A DNA stretch of 64,000 bases, taken from contig NZ_JAGGDJ010000022.1 of assembly GCF_017652985.1 (NCBI RefSeq), positions 21,388 through 85,387 on the forward strand. Direction: 5' to 3'. Below, in pieces: positions 7,814 through 16,259 of this stretch (positions are counted from its first letter, which is position 1; every line of letters begins with the position of its first letter). Both the position numbers and the translations under genes were made by a program. The notes beneath the pieces are model-generated. The model was not told the DNA's origin. It did not search any database and saw nothing but the letters and a program-made list of their open reading frames with translations. The DNA is from Paenibacillus artemisiicola (GTDB taxonomy: Bacteria > Bacillota > Bacilli > Paenibacillales > Paenibacillaceae).

Positions 7814-10277
7814 GGAGAAGCGGCAGGACGGCAGCTATGCCGGCGCCCGAAATTCGCATGTCGCGTTTCCGCTCGGAGGCATCGGCGCAGGCATGTTTTG
7901 CTTGGAAGGAACGGGCGCGATGACTCATTTTTCCTTGCGCAACGCGCCGGACGTCACCCACGAGCCGATGATGTTCTCCGCGCTCTGCGTCAAGAGCGAG
8001 TCGGGCAATCTGGCGAGGGTGCTGGAAGGGCCGGTGCCGTCCTGGAAAATATTCAGCCATCGGTCGGATCGGTTCGTCGGGCCAGGGAATGGCTTGTTCG
8101 GCAAGCATTACGGGCTGCCGCGATTTAAGGAGGCGGCGTTCAGTTCCCGGTTTCCGTTCGGAACGGTGGAGCTGCGAGATCCCCAAATTCCGGTCGACGT
8201 ATCGATCACCGGATGGAGTCCGTTCATTCCGCTGAACGCCGACGATTCGAGCTTGCCCACGGCCGGCCTGGAATTCACGTTCTCCAACGCGACGGATCGG
8301 ACGGTAGAGCTCGTCTATTCGTTTCATGCCGCCAATTTCTTGGCAGCGGACGGCTCCGGCAATCATCGCATTGTCCGATCGGATTCGGGTCGGGGCTTCA
8401 GGCTGGAGCAGCCGCCGATCGAGAACCGCGGCTGGGAGCAGGGGGCATTCAGCGCCGTCACGGACGATCCCGGAGCGAAGGCGGACTGCGCATGGTTTCG
8501 CGGCGGCTGGTTCGATCCGCTCACGATGATCTGGAACGATATCGCCGCCGGACATTGCCAGGAGAAAGCGCCGGTAGCGGAAGGCAAGCCCGGACCGGGA
8601 GCGAGCCTTTTCGTCCCGGTGGCGCTTCTTCCCAACGAACGAAAGACGGTCAGGCTGATGCTGTCTTGGTGGGTTCCGGAGACCAACCTAACCGTCGGTG
8701 TTCCCAGTCCCGCCGCTTCATCGCAGGAAAAGGTAGATGGCAAAGGTCGTGCCGTACTGGAATTCCATAAACCTTGGTATGCGGGAAGGTTCGCCGGCGC
8801 CAGCGATGTCGCCGATTATTGGCTCCAACACTACGACCGGATGCGCAAGGAGAGCCGCGACTTTACCGACAGTTTCTATGGGACGTCGATGCCCGCCGAG
8901 CTCGTGCATGCCATCGCGGCAAATCTGTCGATCTTGAAATCGCCGACCGTGCTCCGTCAGACGGACGGCAGGTTCTGGGGCTGGGAGGGAAGCGAGGACA
9001 CTCGGGGCAGCTGCCACGGTACCTGCACGCATGTGTGGAATTATGCGCAAGCGCTTCCGCATTTATTTCCCGAATTGGAACGAGGCGTTCGCACGACCGA
9101 ATTCACGGAAGGACAGGATGAGCGGGGACACCAGAATTTTCGCATTCCGCTGCCGATTCAACCGGCCGACCACGACTTCCACGCAGCGAGCGACGGTCAG
9201 CTCGGCGGCATCATGAAGGCGTACCGGGAGTGGCGGATCGGCGGGAATACGGAATGGCTCCGGAACCTGTGGCCCAAAATCAAATCGAGCTTGGACTATT
9301 GCATCGAAGAATGGGATCCGAAGAAGGAAGGGGTGCTATCCGAGCCGCATCACAATACGTACGATATTGAATTTTGGGGACCGGACGGGATGTGTTCCTC
9401 CATCTACGTTGGCGCTTTGAAGGCCGCTTCGCTGATGGCGCAAGCGCTCGGGGAAGCCGACCCTTACGGTTCCTTGTATCTGCGAGGCAGGCATTATCTG
9501 GATCACGTGCTGTTTAACGGAGAATATTACGAACAGCATATCGTTTGGGAAGGTCTTCGGACGCCTTCTCCGACAAGCGGCGAGCAGGCGTGGAACGTCA
9601 ATTACTCGACCGAGGCGATCGAGCTCTTGAAGGGACAAGGCCCGAAATACCAATACGGCATGGGCTGTCTCTCCGACGGCGTCATCGGCGCTTGGCTGGC
9701 CGAGATGTGCGGACTCGGCGATATCCTCAACCGCGACAACGTCCGCAGCCACTTGCTCAGCGTATACAAGTATAATCTCAAGCGCGATTTATCCGACCAT
9801 GTCAATCCGCAGCGTCCCGGTTTCGCGATCGGCGACGAAGGCGGGCTGCTGTTATGTACGTGGCCGAAGGGCGGCCAATTGGCGCTTCCGTTCGTATACA
9901 GCAACGAGGTGTGGACGGGAATCGAATACCAGGTCGCCTCTCATCTGCTCTCGGTCGGCTGCGCGGAGGAAGGATTGGATATCGTGCGAATCTGCCGAGA
10001 CCGCTACGACGGCCGGACACGAAATCCTTTCGACGAATACGAATGCGGCCATTGGTACGCACGGGCGATGGCTTCCTACGGTTTAATTCAGGGATGGAGC
10101 GGCACGCGTTACGACGCGATTGACCGAACGCTGTACTTGTCGCCGAGGTCTGTCGAAGATTACGGCAGTTTCCTCTGCACGTCCGGCGGCTACGGCATTG
10201 CAGGCATGCGCGGCGGCAAGCCGTTCGTCGACGTCAAAGCGGGCAAAATAGAAATCGATCAGGTGCGCGTCATCTGA
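7800..10277 (+). CDS. GH116-family beta-glycosidase (GBA2-like)
   Basis: An 825-residue cytoplasmic enzyme without a signal peptide. The N-terminal GBA2_N-like domain begins with FPLGGIGAGMFCLEGTGAM. The C-terminal (alpha/alpha)6 barrel contains GTCTHVWNYAQALPHLFPEL, close to the family consensus. By recall of characterised GH116 enzymes, Glu515 (LSEPHHNTYD) is the likely nucleophile and Asp626 (CLSDGVIGAW) the likely acid/base. Family members cleave beta-glucosides, beta-xylosides or glucosylceramide with retention. It starts at ATG 7800, overlapping the regulator by 14 bases, so it is the last gene of the operon and probably hydrolyses the imported glycoside. The substrate is inferred only from family and context. 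Confidence 0.88.
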   Translation: MKNIEEKRQDGSYAGARNSHVAFPLGGIGAGMFCLEGTGAMTHFSLRNAPDVTHEPMMFSALCVKSESGNLARVLEGPVPSWKIFSHRSDRFVGPGNGLFGKHYGLPRFKEAAFSSRFPFGTVELRDPQIPVDVSITGWSPFIPLNADDSSLPTAGLEFTFSNATDRTVELVYSFHAANFLAADGSGNHRIVRSDSGRGFRLEQPPIENRGWEQGAFSAVTDDPGAKADCAWFRGGWFDPLTMIWNDIAAGHCQEKAPVAEGKPGPGASLFVPVALLPNERKTVRLMLSWWVPETNLTVGVPSPAASSQEKVDGKGRAVLEFHKPWYAGRFAGASDVADYWLQHYDRMRKESRDFTDSFYGTSMPAELVHAIAANLSILKSPTVLRQTDGRFWGWEGSEDTRGSCHGTCTHVWNYAQALPHLFPELERGVRTTEFTEGQDERGHQNFRIPLPIQPADHDFHAASDGQLGGIMKAYREWRIGGNTEWLRNLWPKIKSSLDYCIEEWDPKKEGVLSEPHHNTYDIEFWGPDGMCSSIYVGALKAASLMAQALGEADPYGSLYLRGRHYLDHVLFNGEYYEQHIVWEGLRTPSPTSGEQAWNVNYSTEAIELLKGQGPKYQYGMGCLSDGVIGAWLAEMCGLGDILNRDNVRSHLLSVYKYNLKRDLSDHVNPQRPGFAIGDEGGLLLCTWPKGGQLALPFVYSNEVWTGIEYQVASHLLSVGCAEEGLDIVRICRDRYDGRTRNPFDEYECGHWYARAMASYGLIQGWSGTRYDAIDRTLYLSPRSVEDYGSFLCTSGGYGIAGMRGGKPFVDVKAGKIEIDQVRVI

Positions 10278-10327
10278 TTGCGAATAGCTAAATGCTGTGC
10301 ACCGTGCACCGGTTGGCGGCATAAAGG

Positions 10328-10373
10328 AAGAAGTCTCCGACGCACGCATTCATTGCGGAGTTAGAGACTTCTT
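10328..10373 (+). terminator. Terminator of the sugar operon
   Basis: Perfect 10-bp arms AAGAAGTCTC and GAGACTTCTT, with inner TCCG/CGGA pairing, end in a short T-run just after the GH116 gene. Confidence 0.75.
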
Positions 10374-10379
10374 TGGATT

Positions 10380-11050
10380 GAGCGCGGATCACTTCAACGT
10401 CGAAATGAAAGGTTTGTCGCGCTAGATATTTCGTTATATTAATCTTCTTCTTCTGCCCACATGCAGTCCGTTTGTTGATGTATGGCTATCGTCCCGGCCT
10501 CGATCTACGGGGCAATGCCCTTTGCCCAAAGCAATCCGGTACTCCGTGCAGTCTTTAGATCCCACGAACAAACCCATTTTCGTGTTACATGAGAAGCAGC
10601 TAAGCAGTTTGTTTCAAAAGTAGAGCACGATCCGGCTCGTAAGCCGGTGCCATGGCAACCCAAAGGCGTGCCAGCTTGCCGCAATCTATCTCGATGGACG
10701 CATTTTCCTTCTGGAAGCCAAATGGCACGCAGATTCGTGTCGTTGAGATTGATCACCTTCACTTCGACCGCTTCATCACGGAGCGCATCGGCTTCATGCT
10801 ATTTGTCTTCACATTGCGTGTTCAACGGCGCGGGTTACTAACATAAAAAAAATCATTCGGTTAATTCTACAATCCGCGATTACGCTCGTCTTATTAATCA
10901 GTGGAGGACTAATGGACTGCACACCAGCAGCACCGCGGCTGCACTGTCTTTTGTGGGTCATTCTCGTCGGATATGCTTACTGCTTCTTAAACCGCTTTGC
11001 GAGGAAGACCAAGCAAAGCAGCAGGAAGAGCGGCGTCTGATCGAATTTAA
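10380..11050. other. Gene-free, probably decayed coding DNA
   Basis: Short open frames on both strands lack ribosome sites and family signatures. The base composition resembles coding DNA, and a minus-strand stretch near 10630-10740 reads like protein but has no intact start or stop. It is most likely the wreck of one or more genes. I could not identify them. Confidence 0.4.
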
Positions 11051-11386
11051 CTTGCATTCGATAAATCTTTTTCGTTTCGCCCTCTCTATTTTGCATATGA
11101 AGAGCGATATGACCGGATTGGAGATCCTTCACTGTATCGACTTGTACGCGATAAAGTTAAACTATGCGATGTGGTTGTGATGTTGTCGGATGTTTATGCG
11201 CAATCGCAATTTAATCGATGGATGAACAAAGAAATTATCTCGGCAAAAGGGGAATTCAATAAGCCGGTCATAACGGTCCGTAAGGATGAGACGACCCCCG
11301 TTATGTTCGTCATTCAGCAACAATCCGATGTTATTCTCGGAATGGATTTCCCGCAATTACGGAAAGAAATAGAAGGCTTATGTTGA
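11051..11386 (+). pseudogene. TIR-like domain remnant (MTH538/DUF1863-type)
   Basis: In one frame from just after a stop at 11048 to the stop at 11386, about 110 residues resemble the second half of a TIR-like fold. A core strand (CDVVVMLSDVYAQ) is followed by W-x-N-K-E-I, then NKPVITVR, and a terminal helix. The pattern 'D-VV-vL-g-Y, W-KEI-A---NKPii-v' is typical of TIR-like proteins, some of which act in NAD-cleaving antiphage defence such as Thoeris. The N-terminal part is missing or frameshifted, and no good start is present. A short internal start at 11171 exists but would give only half a domain. Confidence 0.5.
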
Positions 11387-11822
11387 AATAATCTCGTTGG
11401 CGTCAGATTTAGCGAAGAAATGTATAAGGTTTAACTCATTTCGATAGCTGTCACACCTAATTAGTTGGTACGCATAATGTATGCTTATAAACTAATTATT
11501 GGTTACTGGAAATGGAGCTTAGGAATGGTATGTGTTGAACTGCTTTTCCGGCCATGAAGATAGGCTCGGGCATATTCGTGATAAAGACGGAAAGCTCGGA
11601 AGTCTATCCAAGACTCAACTTTTTGAGCTATTATTAAGTGTTGGGAAGTTCATCAGCTCATATCGATGCATCGGTATCGGTAAGAGAGCCGAGAGAAGAA
11701 TCGGCTCCATATGCATGACGATCTTGATTGATTATTAGATTTACAATCATCGGAGCGGTGGGTATCGTGATGGCTCAGGAAAAGCGGTAGCCGCATGCAA
11801 ACCAGAACAAGGAGCGCCTCCT
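11387..11822. other. Intergenic region before the MarR gene
   Basis: A 68-codon open frame at 11532-11738 has no recognisable family and no ribosome site. I see no other gene. The last 100 bases should hold the MarR promoter, but no strong consensus hexamers were found. Confidence 0.4.
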
Positions 11823-12278
11823 ATGGCAAAACATCCATACCAACAACTAGCCTTGCTTTTTTATCGCGTGAATCGCAGCTTACAATATCTAATGACGCTA
11901 CATCTGAAAGCATTCGACATTACGCCCGAGCAGTGGAACGTCTTGAAGCAACTACAGGAGAAGGACGGTCTCACGTTGAAAGATCTCGGCTATATGGCGG
12001 ATAAAGATAAGACGACCATTACGAGAATCATTGACAGTCTTGAACAGCGGAGAGCACTCGCGCGGCATGTGAATCCAAACGATCGTCGATCCTTTTTGAT
12101 TTATTTGACCCAAGAAGGGCGAGAGCTCATCCACGAGGTACAGCCGATTCCGGATAAAGTTAATCGGATGGTTACCTGCAGCTTGTCGGAGGAAGAACTT
12201 TTTCAATTGAGGAAAGTGCTCTTCGTTCTTCAAACACAAATCGTTTATGAGACGGAGCACTTCAATAGTGAGAAATGA
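11823..12278 (+). CDS. MarR family transcriptional regulator
   Basis: A 151-residue winged-helix regulator. The N-terminal dimerisation helix is followed by a helix-turn-helix (LTLKDLGYMADKDKTTITR, about residues 50-68) and the wing motif DRRSFLIYLTQEG, close to the family DxRxxxxxLTxxG. AAGGAG lies eight bases before ATG 11823. MarR proteins usually repress a neighbouring efflux or stress gene in response to phenolic ligands. Both flanks here are degraded, so any linked target has probably been lost or lies elsewhere. Confidence 0.9.
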   Translation: MAKHPYQQLALLFYRVNRSLQYLMTLHLKAFDITPEQWNVLKQLQEKDGLTLKDLGYMADKDKTTITRIIDSLEQRRALARHVNPNDRRSFLIYLTQEGRELIHEVQPIPDKVNRMVTCSLSEEELFQLRKVLFVLQTQIVYETEHFNSEK

Positions 12279-12289
12279 GACTGAAAAAG

Positions 12290-12314
12290 AACTCCAGGGC
12301 TTGTGGAGTTTTTA
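12290..12314 (+). terminator. Terminator after the MarR gene
   Basis: Arms AACTCC and GGAGTT with a 9-nt loop, followed by a T-rich tail, 11 bases after the marR-like stop. Confidence 0.65.
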
Positions 12315-12553
12315 GATTAAGGCAAGTAAACAATCGGTCAAAGGTGAATTCAAGGAGATGAAGAAGTAACAATTCGCTTTATTCGGTGAGCTTAGTCGCT
12401 TGGCTCCATTCACAGGTATTAGAGCTAGCACAGGAGCGGGCATAATTCGCGAGATCAGGCGCCGGACTGAGTGGGATTCTCGAATCCGCGGGCTCGGGCA
12501 AGGTCGACCCCTGTCGGGTGACAAGAACATTATCTCATTAAAGGCCGCGAATA

Positions 12554-12820
12554 TGGTATTATCCCCTTCAAGTAGACACTCAAAAAAACCTTCATGTTAT
12601 CATGGGGGTTTGAGTGCCACTTGGAGGGGATATTTTTATGGCTAAATAGGGACAAACGTTTCAGTCCTATACGGATGAATTCAAGCTGAAGGCGGTCCAA
12701 GCGTATGTTGAGGGCTCAGCGAGTTACAAGGCCATTGCTGAACAAGAAGGAATCCGTAACTGTTCCCAACTGAAAGTTTGGGGAGAGAAACACAACGCAT
12801 TATGCTTGCCGATGGCGTAG
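12554..12820 (+). pseudogene. Remnant of an IS3-family (IS150-like) insertion sequence, orfA start
   Basis: A probable left end (TGGTATTATCCCC, then GTAGACAC) precedes a ribosome site (GGAGGGG) and an ATG at 12638. The orfA reading frame is broken by TAG at its fourth codon. It continues as FQSYTDEFKLKAVQAYVEG and SYKAIAEQEGI, the helix-turn-helix of IS3 OrfA. It stops again near 12820, so only about 60 codons survive. The end sequence resembles that of the intact-looking element at 63276. Confidence 0.7.
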
Positions 12821-12858
12821 AAAACATTAGCCGCAGACGCCTCTTAGTCTTGCCTGGT

Positions 12859-13608
12859 TTAGTTACTGAGCTTTATTTGGCCGACAATCCAATTTTTTGC
12901 ATTTAGTAAACGTGAATTAAATGCCATTTGAAAAAAGCCCGTCAGACGGTAATGAGGAAAATGCCTATGGTTTAGCTCTATAAGAGCCTCTTGATATGTC
13001 GCAAAATGAAGTTTTTCAAATAGCAATATATCCATCATTTGCTTTATGTTAACCTCATTTTTCCAATAATTTAATGGCACATTAGAAAATTCCCAAGGTT
13101 GAAATTTGTTGGGGTATACAGCATTTATCATTTGATAAGGTGAATCCCCAAATACTTTAAAAATGCCACTTAATCCATGTTTTTTTAAAAATGTACTGTT
13201 TATTTGCTGGGGGACTTCAAAAATTGGAATACGACATTTCTTTTCAATTACATACTTAACTGCTTCGATTGCCCGCTGGCGGCCTTTTTCGCCGGACCAA
13301 TAACCATAAGAAACTTGTTTGAACTGCCACGGGAAAAATTGTTTTGGATATGCATGTTGAATCAAGTCGATAAAACCCCAACCTTGAACAAGGGCAGGGG
13401 GACGCAAGCGGTGCTCCCAAAGTATTTTGGCATCTATATGATTAGGGATTTCATTAACGGGTATGTTTAAATGCTTTTCGATTACATAGCGTGTTAAATT
13501 AGTTAAGTTTATCTTCCCTTGCTCACCTGTAAATGTATGGTTAGGAAATCGGGATCGTTTTCCTTCCAATACTTCATGATAAATGGTGATCAGTTCGTTA
13601 TTTTCCAT
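12859..13608 (-). CDS. Repeat protein, probably DUF4046 family, function unknown
   Basis: About 249 residues. The start at 13608 (MENNELITIYHEV) is chosen because GGAGG lies eight bases upstream; an in-frame start at 13659 lacks a site. It has three degenerate repeats of about 65 residues, each ending in a motif like 'hAYPxxFxPWxFxxVxxxYW' (near residues 95 and 185) and followed by a helix. From memory this matches Bacillus DUF4046 proteins, whose role is unknown. The gene is clearly more AT-rich than its neighbours and sits between two IS remnants, suggesting horizontal acquisition. Confidence 0.6.
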   Translation of the reverse strand: MENNELITIYHEVLEGKRSRFPNHTFTGEQGKINLTNLTRYVIEKHLNIPVNEIPNHIDAKILWEHRLRPPALVQGWGFIDLIQHAYPKQFFPWQFKQVSYGYWSGEKGRQRAIEAVKYVIEKKCRIPIFEVPQQINSTFLKKHGLSGIFKVFGDSPYQMINAVYPNKFQPWEFSNVPLNYWKNEVNIKQMMDILLFEKLHFATYQEALIELNHRHFPHYRLTGFFQMAFNSRLLNAKNWIVGQIKLSN

Positions 13609-13884
13609 TAGTACTTCCTCCATAGGCCCCGTCTTAACTAACAGATAGCAATTATTCACTCCATTTATTTAGTTTCGACATCTTTGCTGTATGATAAACC
13701 GGCGCATTTATTATGGTCAGCAGGAATCGGCTTGGGTCGTCCTAACCGAGGAAAAGGAGAGTCACGGATTGCCTGCTTACTTTTACGGTGCAATCGGGTC
13801 TGAACTAATTGGCAACGCAATTCGGTCATTCGCACCTCACGGCATGTCCGTCGATATTCGGGAAGCTAATCCGCGCCGTGCTGC

Positions 13885-14062
13885 TCACAAAGCAAGCAAC
13901 TGTTGTAGATGAAGCTTGTAGGCTTTCTCGATATGCTTGGCGCCAACTGAGCGAGCTGTTAGAGCTAGTAATTTCACCGGCTCTTCGTTCACCACTGTGC
14001 CGTTTCATGACCGTTTTCCAACCGTCGACGACTTGAACAGCGAACCGGAGCCAATGAGGTGC
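13885..14062 (-). pseudogene. IS110-family transposase fragment (middle part)
   Basis: The minus strand reads VVDGWKTVMKRHSGE and then, after a frame change, ALTARSVGAKHIEKAYKLHL. This matches the IS110 segment between the DEDD nuclease domain and the C-terminal serine domain. A sister copy of the first 85 bases lies at about 29060-29150 in the opposite orientation. It is frameshifted and cannot make a transposase. Confidence 0.6.
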
Positions 14063-14290
14063 TGTTTACCTGGCGAAGCTTCCCCGATCGAAGAAGCTCA
14101 TCATTGGCATGGAGCCAACCGATCTTAATCTGGCCAATTGGATAGCAGATCCGGGAGTACAAGTGATCATGGATAACCCTGCTACAACTCCATAAAAAAA
14201 TGATCCCAAAGATGCGCTGTCATCGCAGATGCTGTCAGTCGGGGCTTCTACTACGAGTACACGCGTCTGTTGCGCTTAGGAATCTCAGAA
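14062..14290 (+). pseudogene. IS110-family transposase fragment (N-terminal DEDD part)
   Basis: The plus strand reads KKLIIGMEPTDLNLANW, NPATT, KNDPKDA and ADAVSRGFYYEYTRLL in alternating frames. This is the IS110 N-terminal nuclease domain including the D-x-x-D segment. It lies head to head with the inverted fragment at 13885-14062, so the element has been broken and inverted. Sequence up to about 14520 looks decayed and was not identified. Confidence 0.6.
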
Positions 14291-14531
14291 AGCAAAGCAT
14301 GGTGGTAACTGCTAAGGACGCCAAAATCGCTTACAAGACGATTAATGCGCGTGCATAAGGTATCCCAGCATTTCGTCATTTGCTGAAACGGAATCGAGCC
14401 CTAATCCCCTGGATGGCGTCATGCAGTCCAACTATGATATCTATGATTTGTTACTCGGGAAACGGCAGAAGTTCTATTACGATTTCAATGCGACCTGATT
14501 TCCGGTCAAAGTTAAAACAAGCATATAAAAG

Positions 14532-14560
14532 ACATCGCCAAATCGTTGGCGATGTTTTTT
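14532..14560. terminator. Bidirectional terminator
   Basis: Perfect 10-bp arms ACATCGCCAA and TTGGCGATGT with a 4-nt loop, followed by T6 on the plus strand. Its minus-strand face closes the Rrf2 gene, whose stop lies at its edge. Confidence 0.8.
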
Positions 14561-14930
14561 ATGTTCCATTGCTGCCGGGAGTAAAATATTCGCGGGTGTC
14601 ATGGCGCGATTGAGGGGTTAACACGCGATTAAGCTCCTCATTCAACCATGTGAGCGATTTGCTGCGCAGCGCATTGCGCATGCTTTCTTCGGCTTCGAGC
14701 ATAGCCATGGTAATCACAGGAGATCTGGCTAATTTATAGCCTCCTTTTACACCAGGGACGGAGCTGACGATCCCGGACTTTGTTAATTTACCGAAAATCT
14801 TCGATAGATACGTCTCTGAAATACCTTGAAACTCTGAGAGCTCTTTAATTCCGACGGTTGCGTCAGGAGGAAGGTCTATTAAATAGACTAAGCAATGTAG
14901 TCCATATTCAACGCCAATACTATACTGCAT
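14559..14930 (-). CDS. Rrf2 family regulator with a shortened effector domain
   Basis: A 123-residue winged-helix protein. The Rrf2 DNA-binding region is complete: the helix-turn-helix VGIKELSEFQGISETYLSKI is followed by the wing GIVSSVPGVKGGYKLARSP. Typical family members then continue for 30-40 residues that often carry effector cysteines before the C-terminal helix. Here the wing runs almost directly into that helix (EAEESMRNALRSKSLTWLNEEL), so an in-frame internal loss is likely and no cysteine remains there. AAGGCAGG precedes the ATG. It is divergent from the CMD/azoreductase genes and probably controls them through the dyad at 15041-15063. Confidence 0.82.
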   Translation of the reverse strand: MQYSIGVEYGLHCLVYLIDLPPDATVGIKELSEFQGISETYLSKIFGKLTKSGIVSSVPGVKGGYKLARSPVITMAMLEAEESMRNALRSKSLTWLNEELNRVLTPQSRHDTREYFTPGSNGT

Positions 14931-15040
14931 GCGAACACCTGCCTTCTACATATGAACCCGGTTTTTGTTAATCATCATAGGTTGGATATAATACCCTTGT
15001 CAAATAGGGGGATGCGGAATTTCCAACTAATTGGAGCCTG

Positions 15041-15118
15041 AATTTCGGTTGACAGCCGAAATTGAAAGAGTTATATTGTAGACGAAGTCAATCGACGATA
15101 CTTGTTATCGACGATACT
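15041..15118 (+). promoter_or_regulatory. Promoter of the CMD/azoreductase operon with overlapping operators
   Basis: TTGACA at 15049-15054 and TATATT at 15072-15077 are separated by 17 bases, a strong housekeeping promoter. The -35 box sits inside a perfect dyad (AATTTCGG and CCGAAATT, 15041-15063), well placed for a repressor. Downstream, ATCGACGATACT is directly repeated at 15091 and 15107, with a 16-bp period. The dyad is a candidate site for the divergent Rrf2 protein; the direct repeat may bind another factor. Confidence 0.7.
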
Positions 15119-15163
15119 CTTTGCTAGACAAAATAAAACATATCGGTTACGGAGGAGATTACG

Positions 15164-15607
15164 ATGGAAGTTAGATTGAATTATATGAATACAAATCCAG
15201 GTGCATTTCAGACGATGTTGAAGCTGGAAGGATTCATAAAGACGAGCGGGTTGGACGCTAGCCTGTACGAACTCATTAAGATTCGGGCATCGCAGATTAA
15301 CGGATGTGCGTTTTGCATCAGCATGCATACGCAAGATGCGCGCAAGATGGGCGAGACTGAGCAGCGGATTTACTTGCTTAACGCTTGGCGCGAAGCTCCT
15401 TTTTATACGGACAAAGAAAGAGTCGTGCTTGAGCTTACGGAAGCCGTAACACGCATCTCCGAGCAAGGTGTGCCGCAGGAGCTGTACGAAAGAGTACGGA
15501 AGCATGTGGATGAAGTAGAATACGTGACGATCATTATGGCCATCAACACCATCAATTCCTGGAACCGCATCGCGATCTCCACGGGTATGTTCCCTGAGGA
15601 GGTGTAA
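15164..15607 (+). CDS. Carboxymuconolactone decarboxylase/AhpD-like protein
   Basis: A 147-residue all-helical protein of the CMD/AhpD family. The redox motif CAFC is followed by HTQDAR (about residues 46-56), the Cys-x-x-Cys...His signature of AhpD-type peroxidase partners. A LNAWREAPFY segment and a C-terminal NSWNRIAI are also typical. A GGAGG-like site precedes ATG 15164. It is transcribed with an FMN azoreductase and an exporter, suggesting a role in removing reactive quinones or peroxides. Two paralogues are in this window (17329 and 62698). Confidence 0.88.
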   Translation: MEVRLNYMNTNPGAFQTMLKLEGFIKTSGLDASLYELIKIRASQINGCAFCISMHTQDARKMGETEQRIYLLNAWREAPFYTDKERVVLELTEAVTRISEQGVPQELYERVRKHVDEVEYVTIIMAINTINSWNRIAISTGMFPEEV

Positions 15608-15618
15608 AGAAATCAATC

Positions 15619-16254
15619 ATGTCAACCGTTCTGTACGTTACCGCACATCCGTTGGAGACGCAATTATCGCATAGTTTAACGGTAGGCCGTGAGTTTATCC
15701 AAACCTACCATAAAGCCAATCCGAACGATGAAATCATTCATTTGGATCTATATAAAACCGATATTCCACAGCTGGACGCCGAGGTGTTAAACGGTTGGAA
15801 TCAGTTGAAAACCGGTGCTGCTTTTGAGGAATTGAGCGCTGAATCTCAGGCTAAAGTGGCCCGTTTGAATGAACTGGTCGATCAATTTATCGCTGCGGAT
15901 AAAATCGTCATCGTCAATCCTGTGTGGAATTTCTTATTCCCGCCCGTGTTGAAAGCCTATATCGATGCCATCTGCATTCCCGGAAAAACCGTTCGATATT
16001 CGTCAGAAGGCATAGTCGGCTTAGCTTCCAACAAGAAACTGCTTCATATCCAGGCTTCAGGCAGCATGCTCTCTGTTGGACCATCGGCAGGCTACGAATT
16101 CAGTCACCGCTACCTGACGGCTGTATCCGAATATATGGGTATCCCTTCGATTGAAGTCATCTATATCGAGGGCACAGGAGCAGGGACGGACAAAGCGTCT
16201 TCCATAAAAGAACGGGCCATTCAACAAGCGCTCGATCTAGCCAAAAGCTTCTAA
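15619..16254 (+). CDS. azoR: FMN-dependent NADH-azoreductase
   Basis: A 211-residue flavodoxin-fold enzyme. It has the N-terminal AHPLETQLSHS phosphate-binding loop, the VNPVWNFLFPPVLKAYID motif near residue 98 that binds FMN, and a GxxGS-like segment (QASGSML). AzoR-type enzymes reduce azo dyes and quinones by two-electron transfer, protecting against thiol stress. It starts 11 bases after the CMD gene. The GGAGGTG at that gene's end serves as a somewhat distant ribosome site. It probably shares the Rrf2-controlled promoter. Confidence 0.9.
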   Translation: MSTVLYVTAHPLETQLSHSLTVGREFIQTYHKANPNDEIIHLDLYKTDIPQLDAEVLNGWNQLKTGAAFEELSAESQAKVARLNELVDQFIAADKIVIVNPVWNFLFPPVLKAYIDAICIPGKTVRYSSEGIVGLASNKKLLHIQASGSMLSVGPSAGYEFSHRYLTAVSEYMGIPSIEVIYIEGTGAGTDKASSIKERAIQQALDLAKSF

Positions 16255-16259
16255 GAGGC

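Noticed and set aside
9351..9371. Taking Glu524 (TYDIEFWG) as the GH116 nucleophile
   Set aside because: By recall of GH116 alignments the nucleophile precedes the conserved TYD motif, which favours Glu515.
10501..10846. A possible minus-strand enzyme fragment near 10.6 kb
   Set aside because: Frames read like protein for about 35 codons, but no family could be recognised, so it is listed only as decayed DNA.
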